Assembly (NCBI GenBank): GCA_022510505.1
Contig: JAFLTL010000017.1
Coordinates: forward strand, 1-45,101
DNA from: Muribaculaceae bacterium
Lineage (GTDB): Bacteria; Bacteroidota; Bacteroidia; Bacteroidales; Muribaculaceae
Length of the DNA: 45,101 bases
Direction: 5' to 3'
Made by a program: the position numbers and the translations under genes. Shown piece by piece: positions 33,317 through 43,253 of this stretch. How positions within the stretch are numbered: position 1 is the stretch's first letter; every line of letters begins with the position of its first letter. Under the pieces are notes generated by a model. That model did no database searches and was not told where the DNA came from. It was given only the letters and a program-made list of their open reading frames with translations.

Positions 33317-35590
33317 GTGTTAAGTTCAATACTCCTGACAGCCCAGCTTGCGGCAGAAACGGCTGAAGAGACTTCATTGATGGATGTCAACAGTCTGATC
33401 ACCGATTTGGCGTTCATTCTCATTCTCGGTGCTATCGTAACAGTAGTATTCAAATGGATCAAGCAACCGGTTGTGTTAGGCTATATCGTTGCCGGTTTCC
33501 TTGCAAGTCCAAATTTCACGTTAATACCCTCGGTAGCCAATGAAGCCAACATTGAGTTCTGGGCACAAATCGGAATTGTGGTTCTTCTGTTTTCCTTGGG
33601 AGTTGAGTTCAGTTTCAAGAAACTTGTCAATGTTGGTGGTTCTGCGATTGTCTCGGTGATAATAATCATAACCGGGATGATGCTGTCGGGGATAGCTGTA
33701 GGGCATTTCCTGGGGATGTCGTTTATCAACTGCCTTTTCCTTGGGGGAATGTTATCGATGTCGTCCACAACCATTATCATCAAGGCTTTCACCGACCTTG
33801 GATTAAGGCAGAAGAAATTCGCTTCGGTAGTGTTCGGAGTGTTGATAGTGGAGGATTTATTCGCCGTGTTGTTAATGGTGATTCTTTCATCGATAGCCAT
33901 CAACAACAGTGTGGAGGGTATGGAATTATTGACAAGCGTAGCCAAGCTTGTGTTCTTCCTTGTGATATGGTTCCTTGTGGGAGTATATCTGATACCATCG
34001 CTGTTAAACCGCATTAGACGTTATTTGAACTCGGAGACATTACTGGTTGTCTCTTTAGGGCTTTGCTTCGGAATGGCAGTTTTTTCTGTAAAATGCGGAT
34101 TTTCATTGGCCTTGGGAGCTTTTGTGATGGGTTCTATTTTGGCCGGAACGAGTTATGCCGAGCGGATTGAACACATTACAATGCCGGTAAAGGATTTGTT
34201 CGGATCGGTGTTTTTCATTTCGGTTGGAATGATGGTTCAGCCAATGATGATTGTGGAATATTGGGGTCCTATCCTATTGCTTTCAGGTGTAGTCATATTA
34301 GGGATGATAGTATTTGCAGGCACAGGATTGCTGTTGACCGGCCAAACATTGAAAGTAGCTGTTCAATCGGGTTTCTCTTTGACTCAGATAGGAGAATTTG
34401 CCTTTATCATAGCCTCTTTGGGTTTATCGTTAGGTGTTCTTGATGCAACGATCTATCCCATCGTTGTTACAGTTTCAGTGATTACTACCTTCACCACCCC
34501 GTATTTTATCAAGATGGCCGACCCGGTTTATAATTTCATAGAGCGTCATTTGCCCGAACGATTACATTTTCTGATAGAGAGATACACCGAAGAGGCTGAA
34601 ACGGGAAGAGAAACAGCGACACAGGTATGGATTTCCTTGATAAAGAGGTATTTGTGGAGAATCATGCTATACTCCATTATTTTGATTGCCTTGACCATTA
34701 TATCGCAGAGCTATGTCATACCTCAGCTGATCCTTTATTTCCATGACATTGGCAAAATCATAGGAGTTGTTGGAACTTTGCTTGTCATGGCACCATTCAT
34801 AGTTGCAATGACGACACCGATATCAAAAAAATTCGAAAGGAACATCCTTGCTCAGTCTCACAGCCACTATTACGTGCCCCTTGTTGTTCTATCATTCTTT
34901 AAAACATTCATTTGTTTCATTTTTGTTGTACAGCTTATCGCAGCCAACTATTCCTTATGGATCGCTCTGATAGCAGCAATCCTGATGCTATATTTAATCA
35001 CCAAGGTATTCAGCAGTCAGGTTAAGGCCCGCATGGCCAACATTCAGGAGAAATTCTTCAACAACCTGAACGAACGTGAGCTCACGCGTTCGGGTAAAAA
35101 CAACAGCGTGGTGAGCGACTTGCACCTGGCCTATATGGAGGTTGGTTCCGATAGTCCATTTATAGGTGAGCGTTTGATGGACACAAATCTTCAGAGCGAA
35201 TTCGGAGTTAATGTCGTCAACATCCAAAGGGGGTCAGCTTTTATTCCGGTTCCCGCCGGTGATGCGAGGTTATTTCCCGGTGACATTATAGGTGTAGTGG
35301 GCACCGAGGAACAGATTGAGAAGTTGCTGACGGTCATGGAGAAAGACTCACAAGATGAATCGACAGGAAGCGCCCAGGACTTTGAGATAAACCGAGTAAC
35401 ATTAAGCGAGGGTTCTCCGGTGTTAGGGATGACAGTATCGGAGGCCGACCTTCGCAGAAACTATACATCATCTATACTTGCTGTTCAACGAGGGGATGAA
35501 TTCATCACAGATGTAGCCCAACTTATATTCTCTTCGGGTGACATTTTGTGGTTAGTAGGAAATAGGAAACATTTCTCGAAACTTGCTTGA
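33317..35590 (+). CDS. CPA2-type cation:proton antiporter with two RCK_C (TrkA_C) domains
   Basis: A 757-residue transporter. Residues 25-405 form a Na_H_exchanger (KefB/KefC-like) domain with GYIVAGFLASP, SLGVEFSFKKL and SMSSTTIIIKAFTDLGL. A further block of three or four helices (about 440-575) follows. The cytoplasmic tail holds two RCK_C-like beta domains (about 600-680, DARLFPGDIIGVVGTEEQIEKL; and about 690-757, SSGDILWLVGNRKHF). No RCK_N Rossmann domain with GxGxxG is visible between membrane part and tail, unlike KefC. It exchanges K+ or Na+ for protons, presumably gated by a tail ligand. Start is GTG 33317; ATG 33380 is a shorter alternative. It lies 11 bp after the MgtC-like gene. 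Confidence 0.9.
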   Translation: MLSSILLTAQLAAETAEETSLMDVNSLITDLAFILILGAIVTVVFKWIKQPVVLGYIVAGFLASPNFTLIPSVANEANIEFWAQIGIVVLLFSLGVEFSFKKLVNVGGSAIVSVIIIITGMMLSGIAVGHFLGMSFINCLFLGGMLSMSSTTIIIKAFTDLGLRQKKFASVVFGVLIVEDLFAVLLMVILSSIAINNSVEGMELLTSVAKLVFFLVIWFLVGVYLIPSLLNRIRRYLNSETLLVVSLGLCFGMAVFSVKCGFSLALGAFVMGSILAGTSYAERIEHITMPVKDLFGSVFFISVGMMVQPMMIVEYWGPILLLSGVVILGMIVFAGTGLLLTGQTLKVAVQSGFSLTQIGEFAFIIASLGLSLGVLDATIYPIVVTVSVITTFTTPYFIKMADPVYNFIERHLPERLHFLIERYTEEAETGRETATQVWISLIKRYLWRIMLYSIILIALTIISQSYVIPQLILYFHDIGKIIGVVGTLLVMAPFIVAMTTPISKKFERNILAQSHSHYYVPLVVLSFFKTFICFIFVVQLIAANYSLWIALIAAILMLYLITKVFSSQVKARMANIQEKFFNNLNERELTRSGKNNSVVSDLHLAYMEVGSDSPFIGERLMDTNLQSEFGVNVVNIQRGSAFIPVPAGDARLFPGDIIGVVGTEEQIEKLLTVMEKDSQDESTGSAQDFEINRVTLSEGSPVLGMTVSEADLRRNYTSSILAVQRGDEFITDVAQLIFSSGDILWLVGNRKHFSKLA

Positions 35591-35619
35591 AATAGATTCT
35601 ACGATATTTAGTAATTTTG
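35586..35619 (+). promoter_or_regulatory. Promoter of korAB-trpS
   Basis: CTTG at 35586-35589 and TAATTTTG at 35612-35619, a perfect -7 box; spacing 22 bp, slightly longer than usual. The transcript would start near 35625, about 29 nt before the korA ATG, in the 63-bp gap after the antiporter gene. Confidence 0.6.
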
Positions 35620-35653
35620 CAACATTCGAAAAAAACTAAATCTAATATTTAAT

Positions 35654-37498
35654 ATGGAAAAAACCAGTGTCAAGACTCTTGACAAGGTCGTTGTCAGATT
35701 CTCGGGAGATTCTGGCGACGGAATGCAGCTTGCCGGCAACATCTTCACCAATGTATCGGCAGGATTAGGGAACTCCGTATCAACCTTCCCCGATTATCCG
35801 GCCGACATGCGTGCACCTCAAGGTTCTCTTAGTGGGGTGTCGGCATTTCAGGTCAGTGTTGGAAAGGGCGTTCACACGCCCGGTGACCAGTGTGATGTCC
35901 TTGTGGCGATGAATCCGGCTGCATTAAAGCAGAACGTGAAGTTTCTGAAACCCGGTGGAGTCATCATCATAGACACCGACACCTTCAATGCCGATGGCTT
36001 GAAGAAAGCTATGTTTAAGACCGATGATGCCATATCGGAACTAGGCATAAGTGCACAAGTTGTTGAAGCGCCAATAACCTCGATGACAAAGGCAGCGTTG
36101 GCCGACTCAGGAATGGACATCAAATCGATTCTAAAATGTAGGAATATATTTGCATTGGGATTGGTTTGCTGGCTATTCGATCGTCCGTTGGATGGTGCGT
36201 TGAAACTTCTGAAGAATAAATTCGCAAAGAAGCCGGCGGTATATGAAGCCAACAAGAAGGTTATCGAGGCCGGTTACGACTATGGCCACAACATACACGC
36301 TTCAGTGTCGACCTATAGGGTAGAAACCGAATCGATTATTCCTGGAATTTATACCGATATTAACGGTAACACCGCTACCGCTTGGGGTTTGATCATGGCA
36401 TCCGAGAAATCGGGTCGTCCTTTGTTCCTTGGCAGTTATCCGATTACTCCGGCAACTGATATACTTCATGAACTGGCCAAGAGAAAAGACCTTGGGGTGA
36501 AAGCCTGTCAAATGGAAGATGAGATAGCTGGTGTTTGTTCGGCAATTGGAGCATCTTTTGCAGGAGATTTAGCTGTAACCTCGACATCCGGTCCGGGTCT
36601 GGCGCTCAAGAGCGAGGGAATTGGCCTGGCGGTGATGGCTGAGCTACCGTTGGTTGTGATAGATGTTCAACGTGGAGGTCCTTCGACAGGTTTGCCTACA
36701 AAGACCGAGCAGACCGATTTGATGCAGGCATTATATGGAAGAAACGGTGAATCACCATTGGCAGTAGTTTCGGCTTTGTCACCGACTGACTGTTTTACAA
36801 TGGCATTTGAGGCATCTCGAATTGCCCTGGAGCACATGACCCCGGTCATACTGTTGACCGATGCCTTTATCGGGAACGGTTCATCGGCATGGAGAATACC
36901 GGAATCAGACGAATATCCCGACATAAAATGCAGGTTTGTACCTCAAGAAATCATAGACACCTGGAAACCTTATGTCCGTGATTCGAAAACGTTGGCAAGA
37001 TATTGGGCTCTACCCGGCACCGAAGGTTTGCAGCATCGCATAGGCGGTTTGGAAAAAGACTCCGACACCGGAGCGATTTCCAATGACCCTGCCAACCATG
37101 AAAAGATGGTCAACCTGCGTCGTGAGAAAATAGCACGCATAGCAAATGACATTCCTGAGCAGGAGGTACTGTGTGACAAAAATGCCGATACACTTCTTGT
37201 TGGTTGGGGAGGCACTTACGGTCACCTTTATACAGCGGCCGAAGAGCTCAATGCCTCGGGAAAACCGATAGCATTCACCCAGCTTCGTTACATCAATCCT
37301 TTGCCCAAGAATTTTGAGGAAATATTGAAGAGCTACAAAACCGTAATTGTGGCCGAGTTGAACACGGGAATGTTGGCTGACTATCTTCAGTCGAAATTCC
37401 CCGGATTGAATATCCGTCGGATTAACAAGATACAAGGACAGCCGTTCCTAGTCAGAGAGATAGTAGATGGTGTTAACAAAATAATGGAGAATAAATAA
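35654..37498 (+). CDS. korA: 2-oxoacid:ferredoxin oxidoreductase, fused gamma-alpha subunit
   Basis: A 614-residue subunit carrying an N-terminal gamma domain (about residues 10-195; VVRFSGDSGDGMQLAGNIF, YPADMRAPQG) fused to an alpha/pyrimidine-binding domain (about 215-610; GSYPITPATDILHELAKR, QMEDEIAGVCSAIGASFAG, TSTSGPGLALKSEG, VDVQRGGPSTGLPTKTEQTDL). With KorB it oxidatively decarboxylates a 2-oxoacid (most likely 2-oxoglutarate) to acyl-CoA, reducing ferredoxin. This two-subunit architecture with fused gamma-alpha is the KorAB form common in anaerobic Bacteroidota. Substrate assignment is by family. Its TAA overlaps the korB ATG by one base. Confidence 0.95.
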   Translation: MEKTSVKTLDKVVVRFSGDSGDGMQLAGNIFTNVSAGLGNSVSTFPDYPADMRAPQGSLSGVSAFQVSVGKGVHTPGDQCDVLVAMNPAALKQNVKFLKPGGVIIIDTDTFNADGLKKAMFKTDDAISELGISAQVVEAPITSMTKAALADSGMDIKSILKCRNIFALGLVCWLFDRPLDGALKLLKNKFAKKPAVYEANKKVIEAGYDYGHNIHASVSTYRVETESIIPGIYTDINGNTATAWGLIMASEKSGRPLFLGSYPITPATDILHELAKRKDLGVKACQMEDEIAGVCSAIGASFAGDLAVTSTSGPGLALKSEGIGLAVMAELPLVVIDVQRGGPSTGLPTKTEQTDLMQALYGRNGESPLAVVSALSPTDCFTMAFEASRIALEHMTPVILLTDAFIGNGSSAWRIPESDEYPDIKCRFVPQEIIDTWKPYVRDSKTLARYWALPGTEGLQHRIGGLEKDSDTGAISNDPANHEKMVNLRREKIARIANDIPEQEVLCDKNADTLLVGWGGTYGHLYTAAEELNASGKPIAFTQLRYINPLPKNFEEILKSYKTVIVAELNTGMLADYLQSKFPGLNIRRINKIQGQPFLVREIVDGVNKIMENK

Positions 37499-38511
37499 TG
37501 GAAAACTTGACATATGCACCTGCTCATTTCAAGAGCGACCAACCCGTCAGATGGTGTCCCGGTTGCGGTGACCATGCTGTTTTGAATGTTCTCCATAAGG
37601 CGATGGCCAATCTTGGAATCGCTCCGCATAAGACAGCTGTAATATCGGGTATCGGATGCAGTTCACGTCTGCCCTACTACATGAACACTTATGGATTCCA
37701 CACGATTCATGGGCGTGCAGCAGCGATAGCGACCGGTTTTAAGGTAGCGAATCCCGAAATGACTGTATGGCAGATTTCGGGTGATGGTGATGGTCTTGCA
37801 ATCGGTGGCAATCATTTCATCCATGCCGTCAGAAGAAATGTTGACATCAACATGATTTTGTTCAACAACAAGATTTACGGTTTGACAAAGGGACAGTACT
37901 CACCTACGAGTGATCGCGGTTTCGTATCGAAGTCATCCCCCTATGGAACAACTGAGGATCCTTTTATTCCTGCAGAACTTGTTTTTGGTGCTAGAGGCAA
38001 TTTCTTTGCCCGTTCGTTTGATGTGGAACTAAAGGTAACCCAGGAGATTCTTGAAGCAGCAGCTCGTCACAAGGGTGCCTCGGTTACCGAGATTTTGACA
38101 AACTGTGTCATCTTCAATCATGGCATTCACAGTAAAGTCACCGACCGAGAATTCAGAGCGGACCGCACCATCCACTTGGTAGACGGTCAGAAGATGGTAT
38201 TCGGCAAGGATAATGAGAAGGGTCTGGTACAGGACGGCTTCACCTTAAAAGCGGTAGAAATCGGTAAAGACGGCTACACGATTGACGACGTTTTGGTTCA
38301 TGATGCTCATTGTCAGAGCAATTTCTTGCATCAGCAGCTTGCGATGATGGATGGTGACACCCTTCCGTTAGCAATTGGTATCATCCGCGACTATGATTCT
38401 CCGGTTTATAACGAAGAAATTGACATGCAAATCGAGGAAGTCAGGGCGAAGAAAGGCTTTGACACGCTCCGTGACATGATTATGTCGGGAGAAACATGGG
38501 AAGTAAAATGA
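37498..38511 (+). CDS. korB: 2-oxoacid:ferredoxin oxidoreductase beta subunit
   Basis: A 337-residue TPP-binding subunit. RWCPGCGDHAV and GIGCSSRLPYY supply Fe-S cluster cysteines; the TPP site is QISGDGDGLAIGGNHFIHAVRRN followed by NNKIYGLTKGQYSPTS. A further conserved Cys lies at ILTNCVIFN. Complete compared with the family (about 330-340). The start codon shares a base with the korA stop, and its stop overlaps the trpS start by 4 bases, so the three genes are tightly coupled. Confidence 0.95.
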   Translation: MENLTYAPAHFKSDQPVRWCPGCGDHAVLNVLHKAMANLGIAPHKTAVISGIGCSSRLPYYMNTYGFHTIHGRAAAIATGFKVANPEMTVWQISGDGDGLAIGGNHFIHAVRRNVDINMILFNNKIYGLTKGQYSPTSDRGFVSKSSPYGTTEDPFIPAELVFGARGNFFARSFDVELKVTQEILEAAARHKGASVTEILTNCVIFNHGIHSKVTDREFRADRTIHLVDGQKMVFGKDNEKGLVQDGFTLKAVEIGKDGYTIDDVLVHDAHCQSNFLHQQLAMMDGDTLPLAIGIIRDYDSPVYNEEIDMQIEEVRAKKGFDTLRDMIMSGETWEVK

Positions 38512-39596
38512 AGAAAATCATATTGACCGGCGATAGGCCGACGGGAAAGCTACATCTAGGACATTTTGTCGGTTCTTTGCTACGTAGAGTCCAGCTTCAG
38601 AATTCGGGCGAGTTCGACAAAATATTCGTCATGATTGCCGATGCCCAAGCGTTGACCGACAATGCCGACAATCCCGAGAAGGTGAGGCAGAATGTTATAG
38701 AGGTAGCGTTGGACTATCTGTCGGTTGGTCTCGATCCTGAAAAAACGACCATCTTCATTCAGAGTCAGGTTCCGGAGCTTGCCGAGCTTGCGTTCTACTA
38801 CATGAATCTTGTGACGGTTTCGAGAGTACAGCGAAACCCGACGGTTAAGACCGAGATCAAGATGCGCAACTTTGAGCAGAGCATTCCAGTTGGTTTCTTC
38901 TGTTACCCTGTTAGCCAGGCTAGTGACATAACTGCATTCGATGCCACGACAGTTCCGGTTGGCGAGGACCAGGCTCCAATGATTGAACTGACGCGTGAGA
39001 TTGTTGACAGGTTCAATTCGATCTATGGTCCCACATTAGTTAAGCCCGAGATACTGTTGCCTGACAATGCCGCATGCTTGCGTCTTCCCGGTACCGACGG
39101 AAAGGCCAAGATGAGCAAAAGTTTGGGCAACTGCATCTATTTGTCTGACGATCCGAAGACCGTTGCTAAGCAAATCAAGAGTATGTACACTGACCCCGAG
39201 CATTTGAACATCAACGATCCGGGTCATCTAGAAGGGAACTGTCCGTTCATATATCTTGATGCTTTCGCCAGCGACGAACAGGTGAGGAACTATGCCCCTG
39301 CCTATAACTCACTTTCCGAGATGAAAGAGCATTATACTCGCGGTGGTTTAGGAGACGGCACTGTAAAGAAACTGCTCACTTCGGTCATTGAAGAGATTCT
39401 GGTACCGATCAGAGAACGAAGAAAAGTTTATGAGAAGGATATTGCGGGAGTCTACGACATACTTCACAAAGGTTCGGAGAAGGCACGCGAAACAGCATCG
39501 CATACTTTAGACCGTGTTAGAGCTGCGATGAAGATAAACTATTTCGATGATCCTTCATTGATTGTGGAGCAACAGAAAAAATATTCAGCCTCTTAG
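38508..39596 (+). CDS. trpS: Tryptophan--tRNA ligase
   Basis: A 362-residue class I synthetase charging tRNA-Trp. HLGHFVG is the HIGH motif, AKMSKSLGN the KMSKS motif, and DQAPMIELTREIVDRFN the tRNA-Trp-synthetase core. The ATG at 38508 overlaps the korB stop (ATGA) and gives MKKIILTGDRPTGKLHLGH, the family N-terminus; an earlier in-frame start would only add four residues. Length is slightly above E. coli TrpS (334). Its last codons form part of the terminator stem. No T-box or Trp leader is seen. Confidence 0.97.
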   Translation: MKKIILTGDRPTGKLHLGHFVGSLLRRVQLQNSGEFDKIFVMIADAQALTDNADNPEKVRQNVIEVALDYLSVGLDPEKTTIFIQSQVPELAELAFYYMNLVTVSRVQRNPTVKTEIKMRNFEQSIPVGFFCYPVSQASDITAFDATTVPVGEDQAPMIELTREIVDRFNSIYGPTLVKPEILLPDNAACLRLPGTDGKAKMSKSLGNCIYLSDDPKTVAKQIKSMYTDPEHLNINDPGHLEGNCPFIYLDAFASDEQVRNYAPAYNSLSEMKEHYTRGGLGDGTVKKLLTSVIEEILVPIRERRKVYEKDIAGVYDILHKGSEKARETASHTLDRVRAAMKINYFDDPSLIVEQQKKYSAS

Positions 39597-39610
39597 CTGA
39601 ATATTTTTTT
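39576..39610 (+). terminator. Intrinsic terminator overlapping the trpS stop codon
   Basis: Stem AAAAATATTCAGC / GCTGAATATTTTT with a 6-nt loop, running straight into a run of T (39604-39611). The TAG stop of trpS (39594-39596) lies at the loop and first base of the 3' arm, so the coding region itself provides the upstream arm. Confidence 0.85.
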
Positions 39611-39641
39611 TGTTTAATATTCAAATGAAAGTGAAAGATAT

Positions 39642-39649
39642 TATCTTTG
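39642..39649 (+). promoter_or_regulatory. -7 box of the eno promoter
   Basis: TATCTTTG, a perfect TAnnTTTG box, 42 bp before the eno ATG, directly after the trpS terminator. A TTTG occurs at 39609-39612 but at 29 bp, too far for the usual -33 spacing. Confidence 0.6.
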
Positions 39650-39652
39650 TAA

Positions 39653-40984
<1,332 letters not shown>

Positions 40985-41003
40985 TCATTGAAATGATGAT
41001 AAT

Positions 41004-41036
41004 AAAAGACGCGGGGAAATTTCCTCGCGTCTTTTT
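41004..41036. terminator. Bidirectional terminator between eno and tatC
   Basis: AAAAGACGCGGGGAAA pairs with TTTCCTCGCGTCTTTT (one G-T wobble), followed by T on the plus strand and flanked by A on the left, so it serves both converging genes. It touches the tatC stop codon at 41035. Confidence 0.85.
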
Positions 41037-41862
41037 ATTTTTCTTCGTTTGTTTCTTTTGGTGGTTCAGCTGGCTTTGGGACGATAAATGACGAACCCTC
41101 CCAAAGGAGGTATATAGGCAGAAACACCATAAAGAGGGTGAATGGATCGCCTGTGGGTGTAATAATCGCGGCCATAATCAATAGAAATACAATGGCATGT
41201 TTTCGATAGGTGCTGAAGAATCTACGTGTTAGAAGTCCCATTCTTCCCAACATCCACGCAAGCAAAGGAAGCTCGAAGACAATACCCATCAGAAGAATAA
41301 TCATCAGGAAATTGTCCATATAGGAAGAAAGAGAAATGGTATTGGGGATTTTCTCGCTCAGTTGATAATCGGCCAGGAACCGTAGAGTAAGAGGGAAAAC
41401 CAGGAAGTATCCCGTTGCCACTCCGGCATAGAACATAATGTTACCGAACGCGAAAGCTTTAACGGCACCGCGTCGTTCATGAGGATACAGTCCGGGGCGG
41501 ACGAAGGTCCATAACTGATAGATAACAACAGGAAACACGAGGACAAAAGCCAACCAGCAAGAAAGCGACATGTGGATGAAGAACTGCGACGCCAGCTCGA
41601 TGTTAATCAGCGTTACGTTGAATCCCTCGCTTCCTAATGAAGGAACCCAAGCCGAATCACTGTCGTTGTTTAGAAAGTCGAGAAACCGGTAGAGGCAAAA
41701 ATCGCCCGAGCAAGGGGCTAGGATTACCGAATCCATAATGGGACGCATGAAAATAAAAAGTAGAACCGCAGCTAATATAACTGTGGCTCCAATTTTAAAG
41801 ATCACCTTTCGCAATGCATCAAGGTGGTCCCAGAATCCCATGTCCTTAGATGGACCGGACAT
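41035..41862 (-). CDS. tatC: Sec-independent protein translocase subunit TatC
   Basis: A 275-residue TatC with six readable helices. The family's N-terminal MGFWDHLDALRKVIF (equivalent to the EL..R signal-peptide-binding segment) and FVFPVVIYQLWTFVRPGLYPHER are present. A long first periplasmic loop (SGDFCLYRFLDFLNNDSDSAWVP) is typical of Bacteroidota. It is the receptor for twin-arginine signal peptides. Begins 6 bp after tatA. The Lys/Pro/Glu-rich C-terminal tail extends past the last helix. Confidence 0.97.
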   Translation of the reverse strand: MSGPSKDMGFWDHLDALRKVIFKIGATVILAAVLLFIFMRPIMDSVILAPCSGDFCLYRFLDFLNNDSDSAWVPSLGSEGFNVTLINIELASQFFIHMSLSCWLAFVLVFPVVIYQLWTFVRPGLYPHERRGAVKAFAFGNIMFYAGVATGYFLVFPLTLRFLADYQLSEKIPNTISLSSYMDNFLMIILLMGIVFELPLLAWMLGRMGLLTRRFFSTYRKHAIVFLLIMAAIITPTGDPFTLFMVFLPIYLLWEGSSFIVPKPAEPPKETNEEK

Positions 41863-41868
41863 TATATT

Positions 41869-42084
41869 TTATTTCGATTGAGTCTTATCGTTGTCATCGA
41901 GATTCGTGTCCTTCTCAATGTCATTAAGACCCTGTTTGAAGGAATTGACACCCTTTCCCAGGCTTTTCATCAAATCGGGTATTTTCTTAGCTCCGAAAAG
42001 AAGAAGAATGATGAAGAGGATTATTATCAGTTGAGGGCCGCCAATGCGGTTTATAAAAAGTGGTATCAGGTCTATTAGCATCAT
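41869..42084 (-). CDS. tatA: Sec-independent protein translocase subunit TatA
   Basis: A 71-residue single-helix protein: membrane helix (about 18-30), the FGAKKIPDLMKSLGKGVNSFK amphipathic helix with the conserved Phe-Gly hinge, and a charged tail. It polymerises to form the Tat pore. ATG 42084 or 42081 could both start. No separate tatB is present, so TatA probably acts in a minimal TatAC system, as in many Bacteroidota. A good -7 box lies about 26 bp upstream. Confidence 0.96.
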   Translation of the reverse strand: MMLIDLIPLFINRIGGPQLIIILFIILLLFGAKKIPDLMKSLGKGVNSFKQGLNDIEKDTNLDDNDKTQSK

Positions 42085-42109
42085 ATTGATCTATTTTTCA
42101 TCTCTAACG

Positions 42110-42117
42110 CAAAGTTA
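42110..42117 (-). promoter_or_regulatory. -7 box of the tatAC promoter
   Basis: The minus strand reads TAACTTTG, a perfect TAnnTTTG. The expected start is near 42103, about 19 nt before the tatA ATG. A -33 element is not recognisable at 19-21 bp. Confidence 0.5.
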
Positions 42118-42126
42118 GAAATTTTT

Positions 42127-42158
42127 ATTGTTATAGTAAACTATTTTTAATATATTTG
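42127..42158 (+). promoter_or_regulatory. Promoter of the sensor/M15-YiiX unit, predicted near-leaderless
   Basis: ATTG at 42127-42130, 20 bp, TATATTTG at 42151-42158 (perfect -7). The ATG starts at 42165, only 7 bases after the -7 box, so the mRNA would begin at or just before the start codon. A longer reading frame beginning at TTG 42156 would lie inside the -7 box and is rejected. Confidence 0.65.
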
Positions 42159-42164
42159 CAAGCT

Positions 42165-43253
42165 ATGAAAACCCATTATTACATCCTTTTACTTTTAGCC
42201 GGTTTGTTGTTCTTCTCCTGCAGTGAAGAAACCCAGAAATATCGAATCGGAATTTCCGAACCGAGCGTAAATGACTGGCGCACAAGGCTCAACAAAGAGT
42301 TAACGCGCGAAGCTCTTTTCCATGACGATGTCATCATGGACATTTTGTCGGCCGATGACGACACGATTCTTCAAATCGACAACATTCGTTCGATGATAGA
42401 GAACAACTATGATGCGATTATAGTTGATCCTATTGATTCAAAGGCCATCACTCCGATTATCAGGGAAGCTTGGGCAAAGGGCATACCGGTCGTAGTGTTC
42501 AACACCCCAACAGAAGAGGAGTGCTGGACAGCGTTCCATGGTGCCGATAACAAGCAAATCGGCCAGCAGGTTGGTTTGTTTGCTCTTTCAGAGTTTGGAA
42601 CAAGCTTCAATATTCTTGAAATAATGGGTATCGAGGGGGTTTTCAGCACGGAGGATCGTCGAATCGGTTTTGAACAGATACTGGAACGTTTCCCCAATGT
42701 CCATATTCTGGCCCGTGGTTATGCAAACTGGGACTATGAAGATGCCCGCAAGTTAGCGGATTCTCTCCTAAGAGTTTATCCCCACGTAGATTTGATTTTT
42801 GCGCACAACGACCGCATGGCACTTGGAGCATCAGAAGCGGCTCGTTCACAAAACCGAAATAACATACAAGTCTATGGCATTGACGGCACGGTTTACACCG
42901 GGATTCAAGCAGTTGCCGATGGTAAGATAAACGCTACTTTCCTCCATCCTTCCGATGGAGAACAGCTATTGAGAACCGCTATCGACATCGTAACCGACAA
43001 ACCCTATACCCGAGTTAACCTACTTCCACCCCCAACCGTGGTCACTTCTTCAAACGCCAATATGATGATTCTTCAGGACCGTGCCCTTCAGGACGGTGTT
43101 TCAAGAATCAAACTGTTGAAGACAGTATCGGGTGATAATGATGTAGAAAGTGCTGTTTTGGTACTTTCCATAGTGGGTGGCGTTCTCTTAATCACCAACA
43201 TCATCACGTTAATCTTGTTGTTGAGAAGCCGTAAGCGTCGCAAACAGGATTGA
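42165..43253 (+). CDS. Periplasmic sugar-binding-type sensor with C-terminal membrane helix (HTCS-like, kinase absent)
   Basis: A 362-residue protein. The N-terminus MKTHYYILLLLAGLLFFSC has a lipobox-like FFSC. Residues 25-310 are a Peripla_BP_4 (ribose-binding/LacI-type) fold: RIGISEPSVNDWR, NYDAIIVDPIDSKAITP, GIPVVVFNTP, DLIFAHNDRMALGASEAA, QVYGIDGTVYTGIQAVADGKINATFLHP. A linker and one membrane helix (about 335-355) follow, then only seven basic residues and stop. This is the layout of the periplasmic half of Bacteroides hybrid two-component sensors (fructose sensor BT1754-like, from memory), which continue into a kinase after the helix. No kinase is encoded here. The downstream gene overlaps by 4 bases. 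Confidence 0.82.
   Translation: MKTHYYILLLLAGLLFFSCSEETQKYRIGISEPSVNDWRTRLNKELTREALFHDDVIMDILSADDDTILQIDNIRSMIENNYDAIIVDPIDSKAITPIIREAWAKGIPVVVFNTPTEEECWTAFHGADNKQIGQQVGLFALSEFGTSFNILEIMGIEGVFSTEDRRIGFEQILERFPNVHILARGYANWDYEDARKLADSLLRVYPHVDLIFAHNDRMALGASEAARSQNRNNIQVYGIDGTVYTGIQAVADGKINATFLHPSDGEQLLRTAIDIVTDKPYTRVNLLPPPTVVTSSNANMMILQDRALQDGVSRIKLLKTVSGDNDVESAVLVLSIVGGVLLITNIITLILLLRSRKRRKQD

Noticed and set aside
38300..38508. Possible T-box or Trp attenuator ahead of trpS
   Set aside because: trpS starts inside the korB stop, leaving no leader; no Trp codon cluster or T-box sequence is present.
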